From assembly GCA_034429675.1 (NCBI GenBank), contig DAOUFX010000377.1, positions 1 through 7,908 on the forward strand: a stretch of DNA of 7,908 bases, given 5' to 3'. A model generated the notes under the pieces. The model worked only from the letters and a program-made list of their open reading frames with translations, was not told the DNA's origin and did no database searches. A program made the translations under genes and the position numbers. This DNA is from JAKQHY01 sp034429675. Lineage in GTDB: Bacteria > Chloroflexota > Anaerolineae > B4-G1 > SLSP01. Positions 1-4,956 of this stretch are shown here, piece by piece. How positions within the stretch are numbered: the first letter of the stretch is position 1; every line of letters starts with the position of its first letter.

Positions 1-40
1 GGCGGGGTACCCCGCCCGCGAAAAACCCCCTTTTTACCCC
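1..40. repeat. GC palindrome plus C-rich run, copy 1 of a dispersed intergenic element (cut by window edge)
   Basis: Positions 1-16 (GGCGGGGTACCCCGCC) form a perfect palindrome. It is followed by GCG, an A5 run, a C5 run and a T5 run. The right half matches the right half of the palindrome at 3183-3215 almost base for base, and the following C/T-rich run has counterparts near 3174-3182 and 7885-7900. The left arm probably continues outside the window. It lies directly upstream of the HD-domain gene, in the same order relative to the gene as the other copies. The stem is not followed by a T-run, so it is not a typical intrinsic terminator. A small CCGC/GCGG hairpin follows at 39-50. Confidence 0.7.
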
Positions 41-70
41 GCTTTAGCGGACCATTTTTAAGGGAGAACC

Positions 71-652
71 ATGAATCTGAAATCAATTGCCAACTTTATT
101 TATGAACTTGGACATCTCAAGCGCCTTCACCACGAGGGCTGGAAGCTGGCCGGCATTGAAATTCCCGACACGGTCGCCGAACACGCGCTGAGGGCGGCGC
201 AGATCGGCTTTATGCTGGCGGAGATGGAAGGCTACGCCGATCCCAACGCGGTCTGCGCGATGCTGGTGTTTCACGACATGGCCGAAACGCGGGTGGGCGA
301 CATCCACAAGGTCGCCAATCGCTACATCACCGCCGACGAGGCCGGCGCCGCGCGCGAGCAGACGGCGCCTCTCGATCGGATCGGCGCGGACATTTTTGCG
401 CTGTGGCAGCAGGTGGAGCTGAAAAATACAACGGCCGGCGTCATCGCCAAAGACGCCGACCTGCTGGAGCAGGCCGTGACGGCCAAAGAATACGCCGAAC
501 GCGGATTTAGCGCAACCCAGAACTGGATTGACAACGTGGCGCAAGCGCTGCGCACCGAATCGGCAAAATCGCTGTTGGCTACTTTGCTAACCCTGCCGGC
601 TTACGAGTGGTGGCGTGGCTTAAAAAAGTTGGATAAGAGCACTACGGAGTGA
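71..652 (+). CDS. HD-domain phosphohydrolase, YfbR/HDDC2-like (5'-deoxynucleotidase family)
   Basis: This 193-residue soluble protein has the HD metal-binding set in order: His38 (in TVAEHA), His68-Asp69 (VFHDMAE), with Glu72 and Asp77 just after, and Asp128 in AKDAD. That pattern and length fit the YfbR/HDDC2 group (COG1896), whose studied members dephosphorylate deoxynucleoside 5'-monophosphates using a divalent metal. Substrate specificity here is inferred from the family only. The start at 71 is supported by AGGGAG at 61-66. No signal peptide or membrane segment is seen. The gene converges on mutM and its 3' end overlaps it by 11 bp. A role in nucleotide-pool balance would suit the neighbouring repair genes, but an uncharacterised HD hydrolase with another substrate is equally possible. 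Confidence 0.85.
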   Translation: MNLKSIANFIYELGHLKRLHHEGWKLAGIEIPDTVAEHALRAAQIGFMLAEMEGYADPNAVCAMLVFHDMAETRVGDIHKVANRYITADEAGAAREQTAPLDRIGADIFALWQQVELKNTTAGVIAKDADLLEQAVTAKEYAERGFSATQNWIDNVAQALRTESAKSLLATLLTLPAYEWWRGLKKLDKSTTE

Positions 653-1481
653 CCGTCAGCGACTGGCACACCGGGCAAAAGTACGTGCTGCGCTGCCCCT
701 GCACCATCCGCTCCAGGGTGTACTTGCAGCGCGGGCATTGCTCCCCGGCCCGGTCGTACACACAGAGGACGTTCTGATAGCGCCCCAGTTGTCCGTCCGG
801 CGCGACGTACTGCCGATCGTCGAGGCTGGAGCCCCCCTGAGCGACGGCGTTCGATAACACATCCACGATGGCGGCATGCAGGCGCTCGATCTCATCTTTG
901 CTCAGAGTTCCGGGGATGCGTAGGGGATGAATTTGCGCCCGCCACAACACTTCGCTCACGTAGATGTTGCCCAGCCCGGCGAGGAAATGCTGGTCGAGGA
1001 GCAATCGCTTGATTTCGCCCTGTCGCCCGGCCAGATTTTCGACCAGCCAGGTTGCGGTAAACTCCGGCGACAACGGCTCCGGCCCCAGGTCGCCCACCAC
1101 TTCGATGGGATCTGTCACCAGGAAAAAGCGCCCGAACTTGCGCGGGTCTATGTAAAACAGGGCCGAACCATCGTCCAACTTTAGCCGCACGCGAATGTGC
1201 CCGGCCTCCATAGATCCTACCTCAGGCGCGTTGACCATAAATTTGCCGCTCATTCGCAGGTGGACCAGCAAGGTCCAGCCACCCGCCAACGTGATGACAA
1301 TGTACTTGCCACGGCGGCCCACCGCCCGAACCGTCGCGCCGGTCAGTATCTCGCCAAAACGTTTGGCGTCCGGCCGGGCGACGGTGTTGGCCCACAGTAC
1401 TTCTACTTCGGCAAAAGTACGGCCCGTAAGAACGGGCCGTAATCCACGTGCAACGGTTTCAACTTCCGGCAATTCAGGCAT
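642..1481 (-). CDS. mutM: Formamidopyrimidine-DNA glycosylase (Fpg/MutM)
   Basis: Bifunctional base-excision repair enzyme that removes 8-oxoguanine and formamidopyrimidines from DNA and nicks the abasic site. The 279-residue length is normal. The N-terminus MPELPEVETVARGL holds the catalytic Pro2 and Glu3 exposed after Met removal. Lys59 lies in RRGKY, HLRMSG is at 74-79 and DPRKFGR at 112-118. The helix-two-turn-helix segment includes LAGLGNIYVSE, with Asn172. The C-terminal zinc finger is intact: Cys249, Cys252, Cys269 and Cys272, with the finger Arg264 in GQRSTYFC. The start is fixed by the need for Pro at position 2. The Shine-Dalgarno is weak (GAAAG). The gene begins 15 bp after the diiron-protein stop codon, so it is probably translated from a shared mRNA. 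No defect seen. Confidence 0.97.
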   Translation of the reverse strand: MPELPEVETVARGLRPVLTGRTFAEVEVLWANTVARPDAKRFGEILTGATVRAVGRRGKYIVITLAGGWTLLVHLRMSGKFMVNAPEVGSMEAGHIRVRLKLDDGSALFYIDPRKFGRFFLVTDPIEVVGDLGPEPLSPEFTATWLVENLAGRQGEIKRLLLDQHFLAGLGNIYVSEVLWRAQIHPLRIPGTLSKDEIERLHAAIVDVLSNAVAQGGSSLDDRQYVAPDGQLGRYQNVLCVYDRAGEQCPRCKYTLERMVQGQRSTYFCPVCQSLTVTP

Positions 1482-1496
1482 TATCTATGCTTTCGA

Positions 1497-1976
1497 TCAG
1501 CGCGGATACGGGAACTGCGCTTCGTAACGCTGCATCAGAATATTGAAGTGCGTGTGCTCTGCGGTCGCCAACTGCGCGAATAACTTCTGCGCTTCCAGGT
1601 CTTTGGCAACCTGGGAGCTGTTGTAATACAACTGGAAGGACTTGTCTTCCACCCCTAAGGCAAAGAGCAAGATATCTTCTTCCGTCGGGTTGTGCGGCAA
1701 CACCTGATACGCCGACTTATCCGGTGGAAAAATCAACGATACCGCATCCAGCGCTTCGGGCGCGCCCATTTCCGAGATAGCGGCCCACCCACGACCTTCA
1801 CGCAGCGCCTCGTATTGGCGTTCAATGTATTTGTAGTGGTGCGCTTCGTCGTCGGCAAGCTGGCGGAACATCTCTTTGCCGGCTTCATCCGCGATCAAGT
1901 CCGCCATTTTGAGATAAAACTCACGACCATCGCTTTCTAATTTCAGCGCCTGCGACAAAACAGTCATTAGATCCAT
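1497..1976 (-). CDS. Rubrerythrin-like ferritin-superfamily diiron protein (no rubredoxin domain)
   Basis: A 159-residue, mostly helical protein with the four-helix diiron pattern: Glu14 in LESDGREFY (helix 1), Glu44xxHis47 in DDEAHHY (helix 2), Glu110 in VEDKSFQLYY (helix 3) and Glu140xxHis143 in AEHTHF (helix 4). The paired E-x-x-H motifs and the internal duplication match the rubrerythrin/COG1633 group. There is no CxxC pair, so the rubredoxin domain of classical rubrerythrin is absent. Family members reduce peroxide or handle iron; which applies here cannot be told from sequence. The start at 1976 is supported by AGGAGG at 1984-1989 with a 7-base spacer. A consensus-like promoter lies at 2003-2031. 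mutM follows 15 bp downstream, giving a likely two-gene oxidative-damage operon. Confidence 0.88.
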   Translation of the reverse strand: MDLMTVLSQALKLESDGREFYLKMADLIADEAGKEMFRQLADDEAHHYKYIERQYEALREGRGWAAISEMGAPEALDAVSLIFPPDKSAYQVLPHNPTEEDILLFALGVEDKSFQLYYNSSQVAKDLEAQKLFAQLATAEHTHFNILMQRYEAQFPYPR

Positions 1977-2002
1977 CGTACATCCTCCTGTACTGCCGAT
2001 TT

Positions 2003-2031
2003 ATAATATTATTTTCTTTATTATATGTAAA
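2003..2031 (-). promoter_or_regulatory. Sigma70-type promoter for the diiron protein-mutM operon
   Basis: On the minus strand, TTTACA (2026-2031, one mismatch to TTGACA) and TATTAT (2003-2008, one mismatch to TATAAT) are separated by exactly 17 bases. The spacer is strongly AT-rich, in contrast to the GC-rich surroundings. Transcription would begin near 1996, leaving a leader of about 20 bases that contains the AGGAGG ribosome site. No operator palindrome is evident in the leader. Confidence 0.65.
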
Positions 2032-2074
2032 AATCCAGGTGCGTCAAACCGCCCCCACTGAAAATACCAGATTA

Positions 2075-2115
2075 AAGGCGTGTTTTGTGGGCATAGGCTC
2101 CGCAAAACACGCCTT
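2075..2115 (-). terminator. Long hairpin after the superoxide reductase gene, probable terminator
   Basis: AAGGCGTGTTTTG (2075-2087) and its exact complement (2103-2115) form a 13-bp perfect stem. It can extend inward by about four more pairs, two of them wobble, to a loop of about 7 bases. It begins 9 bases after the superoxide reductase stop. On the minus strand the stem is followed by TTTAAT, a weak U-tract, so termination is likely but not certain. It separates this gene from the promoter of the diiron-protein operon. Confidence 0.6.
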
Positions 2116-2124
2116 GTGTTCTTG

Positions 2125-2517
2125 TTACGCGACCTTCAATTCCTGGCTGCTTTCCCAGACGCCGTGGATGTTGCACAGAGAAGTCGCCACCAACGTGCCG
2201 GGGCCGTTGACCTTGAGCGAGACCGTGCCGACCGGGTCGGCCCACACTGGCCCACTGTCGGCGCCCTGCGCCGACGCTCCGTGCGCCGTGAACTCGCAAT
2301 GGCCCACCTGGTACAGGAACTTGTCGCCATCGGGCTTGAAATATAGATCAATCCAGACGATGTGGTGGGCGGTGGTGTTGGGGTGTGGAATTTCTTTGCC
2401 CACGCTCAACATCACCACAAAGGACTCGCCCGCCTTGACCGTCTCCGGCGCTTCAATCACCGGGGCGTGTTTTTCTTTTTTCCAATCTGCAGACTGAACC
2501 GCATCACCGAATTTCAT
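2125..2517 (-). CDS. Superoxide reductase, one-iron type (neelaredoxin/desulfoferrodoxin family)
   Basis: This enzyme reduces superoxide to hydrogen peroxide in the cytoplasm without making oxygen, a defence typical of anaerobes and microaerophiles. The 130 residues carry every centre II ligand: His17 (EKHAP), His45, His51, Cys115 and His118 (CNIHGVW). The Glu15-Lys16 pair is also kept; the lysine helps attract superoxide. Spacing matches the archaeal one-iron enzymes. The N-terminal four-cysteine desulforedoxin centre is absent. A start nine codons upstream (2544) is open in frame, but AGGAGG at 2525-2530 lies 7 bases before the ATG at 2517, and family members begin here. The electron donor, usually rubredoxin, is not in the window. 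The leader carries a heptamer repeat array. Confidence 0.95.
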   Translation of the reverse strand: MKFGDAVQSADWKKEKHAPVIEAPETVKAGESFVVMLSVGKEIPHPNTTAHHIVWIDLYFKPDGDKFLYQVGHCEFTAHGASAQGADSGPVWADPVGTVSLKVNGPGTLVATSLCNIHGVWESSQELKVA

Positions 2518-2524
2518 TGCAAAG

Positions 2525-2530
2525 CCTCCT
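2525..2530 (-). promoter_or_regulatory. Shine-Dalgarno that fixes the superoxide reductase start
   Basis: AGGAGG on the minus strand, 7 bases before the ATG at 2517. It lies inside the longer reading frame that would begin at 2544, so the shorter start is preferred. It directly follows the CTATTTTT motif shared with other leaders in the window. Confidence 0.85.
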
Positions 2531-2534
2531 AAAA

Positions 2535-2569
2535 ATAGTTTCAAGTTTCAGGTTGAATGTTGAAAGTTG
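2535..2569 (-). repeat. Heptamer tandem repeat (5 units, CAACNTT/AAACTNN type) in superoxide reductase leader
   Basis: Read on the minus strand, 35 bases split exactly into five 7-base units: CAACTTT, CAACATT, CAACCTG, AAACTTG, AAACTAT. The units share AAC at positions 2-4. The array ends in CTAT, which runs into TTTT and then AGGAGG. Similar period-7 arrays of a different core sequence precede two other genes in the window. Confidence 0.75.
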
Positions 2570-2574
2570 GGAAC

Positions 2575-2622
2575 CTGCGGGCAGACAGCCGCATGACTCT
2601 GTCAGCCACTACTTGCCCGCAG
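2575..2622. repeat. Interrupted inverted repeat between the sulfoxide reductase and superoxide reductase genes
   Basis: CTGCGGGCA (2575-2583) pairs with TGCCCGCAG (2614-2622). An inner arm GACAG (2584-2588) pairs with CTGTC (2599-2603), leaving a 10-base loop and a one-sided bulge of about 10 bases. No T-run follows on either strand, so it is weak as an intrinsic terminator. It sits 27 bases beyond the stop of the methionine sulfoxide reductase gene. Its function is unknown; it may be another GC-rich dispersed hairpin. Confidence 0.5.
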
Positions 2623-2649
2623 AAACAACCTACTCCGATTGTACACTGA

Positions 2650-3117
2650 TCAGAAAAGTTGCGCCAACTCGGCGCAGACGGCTTCGAGCAAGGCGCGATC
2701 CTCTGCGCCGAACGGCGCAAGGTGGTGCGAGTCAATGTCCAGCTCGCCAACTACGACGCCATGCTTGAAGATTGGAACGACAATTTCGGATTTGACGGAC
2801 GGGCTGCACGACAGGTAGTTCGTCTCCCGGCTGACGTCCTGAATGACGAAGGTCATCTCGGTAGCGGCCGCCTGCCCGCAGATGCCCTGCCCAAACGCAA
2901 TGTGCGTGTGCTCGGTCGGCGCTCCGACAAAAGGGCCGAGCGCCAACGACTGAGCCTGGGTCGAGTCCACCAGATAGAAGCCGACCCAGTTGTAGTGGGG
3001 AACGGTCTGGGACAATGTCTCACAAACGGCGTAGAGTTTGTCATTCCGGTCGGCGTCTCGCGCCACAATTTCGCGGATCGCGTTTAACAACTGCTCAAAG
3101 TCAGGTATTTGTGTCAT
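2650..3117 (-). CDS. msrC: GAF-domain free methionine-(R)-sulfoxide reductase (fRMsr)
   Basis: A single GAF domain fills the 155 residues. Signature segments of the YebR/MsrC family occur in order: NWVGFYLV (43-50), LALGPFVG (58-65), FGQGICGQAA (75-84), QDV (93-95), SCSPSVKSEIVVPI (103-116) and VGELDIDS (123-130). Family enzymes reduce the free R-form of methionine sulfoxide, with electrons probably from thioredoxin. Cys80 and Cys104 match two of the three cysteines of the E. coli protein. The third, about ten residues before Cys80, is missing (the segment reads GAPTEHTH). Glu111, Asp127 and Asp129 keep the substrate-site spacing. The start at 3117 has GAGGAG at 3123-3128. The leader carries a heptamer array and a GC palindrome. 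It probably protects the methionine pool alongside the nearby oxidative-stress genes. Confidence 0.9.
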   Translation of the reverse strand: MTQIPDFEQLLNAIREIVARDADRNDKLYAVCETLSQTVPHYNWVGFYLVDSTQAQSLALGPFVGAPTEHTHIAFGQGICGQAAATEMTFVIQDVSRETNYLSCSPSVKSEIVVPIFKHGVVVGELDIDSHHLAPFGAEDRALLEAVCAELAQLF

Positions 3118-3133
3118 AGTTGCTCCTCGGAAA

Positions 3134-3168
3134 ATAGCGTTTAGTCTTTAGTGGTTAGCTTTCAGCCG
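3134..3168 (-). repeat. Heptamer tandem repeat (NNNCTAA, 5 units) in fRMsr leader
   Basis: On the minus strand, 35 bases divide into five 7-base units, all fitting NNNCTRA except the last: CGGCTGA, AAGCTAA, CCACTAA, AGACTAA, ACGCTAT. The final CTAT runs into TTTT, then GAGGAG and the start codon at 3117. The CTAA core is shared with the array at 7840-7860, in the same place relative to the gene. Confidence 0.75.
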
Positions 3169-3182
3169 GAGGTAAGGGGGGT

Positions 3183-3215
3183 GTTTTTGCGGGCGGGTAC
3201 CCCGCCCGCAAAAAC
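3183..3215. repeat. Perfect 15-bp-stem GC palindrome, copy 2 of the dispersed element
   Basis: GTTTTTGCGGGCGGG (3183-3197) and its exact complement (3201-3215) flank a TAC loop. It begins 7 bases after the flavoprotein stop codon and lies 66 bases upstream of the sulfoxide reductase start. On both strands the T5 run precedes the stem and the A5 run follows it. This is the reverse of an intrinsic terminator, so a REP-like or leader element is more likely. A G-rich stretch (3175-3182) adjoins it, as in the copies at the two window ends. Confidence 0.8.
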
Positions 3216-3222
3216 GCTCTCA

Positions 3223-4773
3223 TTATCTCCTGGCGCGCATGGCCTTGCGTATCTGGTACATCGCCAGTTCTACGGCCCAGGCCAACGGCTCGGGGCGCGG
3301 CAGACCCAGCAGCGGCCATTGCGCCAGCTCTTTTGCTTCGAGTATGGCGTTGGCCGCCTTGATGCCGGTGATGCAGGCGCGTTCCATAAACATCGCCGGA
3401 TGCGGGTCCCGCACCCAGTCTCCGCAGCAGAAGACGCCGGGCCACGGCGTCGCCACGCCCAAATGTTCTTCGGGGCGACCTGCGTAGAGCAGCGTGTGAG
3501 TCGCGGGATTGCGGCGTAGAACGGAGTGGATGATGTGCCCGCGCATTTCAGGCCAGGTGCGCGTGATTTCATTCAAAGCGCGCGCCAGCAACGCCGCATC
3601 CGGCTGTGCCAGTAAGTCCGGCGGCCCGTAGATGTGCGCCTCAATCGCGCTGCCGCCGGTCTCGCGCCGGAAACGGATGTAGTCCGTGTAAATCCGGTCG
3701 AGCCAGAAGAAATTGTCGAGCGCAAAAGCGCCGGAGAACATCCCCGCTTCTGCGCCGCGTCGCGGCTGGCGATTAAACCACACGCGCACAATCGCCGAGG
3801 CCCAGGCGCTGGGCAACCGCAGCTGGCCGGCGAGCCCTTGTGTGTCCTGGCCGGCGAGCAACAGGGCCGTTGTTGCAGGGGCGTCGGCAGCGATGATCAC
3901 GTGAGGCGCGGCAACGATTGTTGCCGGGGAATGCTCGTTTTCCTCAACGGCGACCTGCCAGCCATCCGGCGTGCGCGTCAACTGTGTCGCCTTAACGCCC
4001 AGACGGACTTCACCGCCGAGGTTGCCTATCACCTGTAACATGGGCGCCACAATGCTGGTCGGACTTTCGGTGGGCAAGTACGAGAAGGCCCAGGCATCGC
4101 GCCGGCGCAAGGTGTAGAAGCGCAGAAATGCGAAAAAACCGGAGGCCGGAATCTGATCAGGGTTGGCCGGCAGACCGTTGCGCGAGAGGCCGGTAAACAG
4201 CGCCTTCATCCGGTGCGACCAGCCTCTGCAGACTTCGTGCAGGGTCAGCCCGTGGAGCGGCTGATCTTCGACCAGCGGGTCAATCGAGAGCGCCGCCAGC
4301 AACGTCGCCAGCACCGGCAACATCGAGAGCACGTCCACGGGAGTGAGCATGGCCCAGAAACGTAGCCGCGCCAGCAATCCCAGGTAATGGAAAGGCGCCG
4401 GGATCCAACTGCCACGGATCGCGCTGCCGATGGGCGCTGCATGGGTGCGACGGCCCGTGCTAAATACCCACGTCTCCTCCTGCGCCGGGACCAGAACCGG
4501 ACGGATGGCATGGCGCACCCACATCGCCTGGAGGTTGCGGTAAGAGGACCAGATGCCGTGCATGCCATGCTCGGTGGCGAAATGCCACATTCGCTCTTGA
4601 TGCACAAAACTTACGTCCGCGCCGGCCTTGAGCCGCCCCCCGGCATACTCCGGGTCGGCTTCTAACACCAGGGGGTGTAACCCGCGTTCGGCCAGATGCA
4701 GCGCCGCCGTCAATCCGGCCAATCCGCCGCCGACAATGATCACATCGGGTTTCGTGGTTTGTTGGGCGTCCAT
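3223..4773 (-). CDS. FAD-dependent oxidoreductase, carotenoid-desaturase/amine-oxidase superfamily
   Basis: This 516-residue flavoprotein begins with a Rossmann FAD site, VIIVGGGLAGLTAALHLAERG (11-31). The ribose-binding acid is Glu38, in VLEAD, and the GGR motif of this superfamily is at 45-47. The C-terminal FAD-binding segment is GVFCCGDWVRDPHPAMFMERA (446-466), followed by TGIKAANAIL. This two-part architecture is shared by phytoene/zeta-carotene desaturases, squalene-processing HpnE-type enzymes and amine oxidases. The central substrate domain does not let me choose among them. No signal peptide is seen, but hydrophobic stretches in the middle could allow a membrane-surface association. 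No Shine-Dalgarno precedes the ATG, and a possible promoter lies so close that the mRNA could be almost leaderless. The gene is divergent from glgC. No carotenoid gene lies nearby to name the pathway. Confidence 0.85.
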   Translation of the reverse strand: MDAQQTTKPDVIIVGGGLAGLTAALHLAERGLHPLVLEADPEYAGGRLKAGADVSFVHQERMWHFATEHGMHGIWSSYRNLQAMWVRHAIRPVLVPAQEETWVFSTGRRTHAAPIGSAIRGSWIPAPFHYLGLLARLRFWAMLTPVDVLSMLPVLATLLAALSIDPLVEDQPLHGLTLHEVCRGWSHRMKALFTGLSRNGLPANPDQIPASGFFAFLRFYTLRRRDAWAFSYLPTESPTSIVAPMLQVIGNLGGEVRLGVKATQLTRTPDGWQVAVEENEHSPATIVAAPHVIIAADAPATTALLLAGQDTQGLAGQLRLPSAWASAIVRVWFNRQPRRGAEAGMFSGAFALDNFFWLDRIYTDYIRFRRETGGSAIEAHIYGPPDLLAQPDAALLARALNEITRTWPEMRGHIIHSVLRRNPATHTLLYAGRPEEHLGVATPWPGVFCCGDWVRDPHPAMFMERACITGIKAANAILEAKELAQWPLLGLPRPEPLAWAVELAMYQIRKAMRARR

Positions 4774-4782
4774 ATCGCTTCA

Positions 4783-4810
4783 AGTGTACAGAAATCCGGT
4801 ATTCCGTCAA
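4783..4810 (-). promoter_or_regulatory. Possible promoter of the flavoprotein gene (near-leaderless transcript)
   Basis: On the minus strand, TTGACG (4805-4810, one mismatch to TTGACA) and TACACT (4783-4788, two mismatches to TATAAT) are separated by 16 bases. Transcription would start about 7 bases beyond the -10 box, only about 3 bases before the ATG at 4773. This agrees with the absence of a clear Shine-Dalgarno sequence. Confidence 0.4.
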
Positions 4811-4857
4811 AGGGAGCGAAGCCACATTTTGTTCATAGAAAAACAGAAATTCCCTCT

Positions 4858-4886
4858 TTGCTTTCTTTTGCACCCGTGACTATAAT
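4858..4886 (+). promoter_or_regulatory. Probable promoter of glgC
   Basis: A perfect TATAAT box lies at 4881-4886, with TTGCTT (three of six matches to TTGACA) 17 bases upstream at 4858-4863. Transcription would begin near 4893, giving a leader of about 64 bases before glgC. The rest of the 183-base gap between the two divergent genes (4774-4956) shows no repeat or further structure that I can support. Confidence 0.5.
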
Positions 4887-4956
4887 AAGACTGTACTTCT
4901 TGCCGTCTCAAGCCAGAAGCGAATCTCAGCGCGCACAATAAAAGAGGAGGCCGCCG

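Noticed and set aside
2039..2497. 152-codon plus-strand frame opposite superoxide reductase
   Set aside because: It overlaps the intact superoxide reductase, whose ligands are all conserved, and spans the hairpin at 2075-2115. The translation shows no recognisable motif.
2518..2544. Longer superoxide reductase starting at 2544
   Set aside because: The nine extra codons cover the AGGAGG and T-rich leader shared with other genes, and the family N-terminus aligns with the start at 2517.
2535..3168. Heptamer arrays as a CRISPR array
   Set aside because: The units are only 7 bases, tandem without spacers, and there are no cas genes in the window.
3183..3215. Reading the GC palindrome as an intrinsic terminator of the flavoprotein gene
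   Set aside because: The stem is followed by an A-run on either strand, not a T-run. Factor-dependent termination cannot be excluded.
3223..3520. Open frames on the plus strand opposite the flavoprotein, and many others opposite mutM, glgC and the lipoprotein gene
   Set aside because: They lie wholly within genes with clear protein families, have biased Arg/Pro/Ser-rich translations typical of GC-rich antisense frames, and lack good ribosome sites.
4457..4773. Calling the flavoprotein a specific carotenoid enzyme such as CrtI, CrtU or HpnE
   Set aside because: Only the FAD-binding segments are diagnostic by eye, and no pathway genes adjoin it. A phylogeny would be needed.
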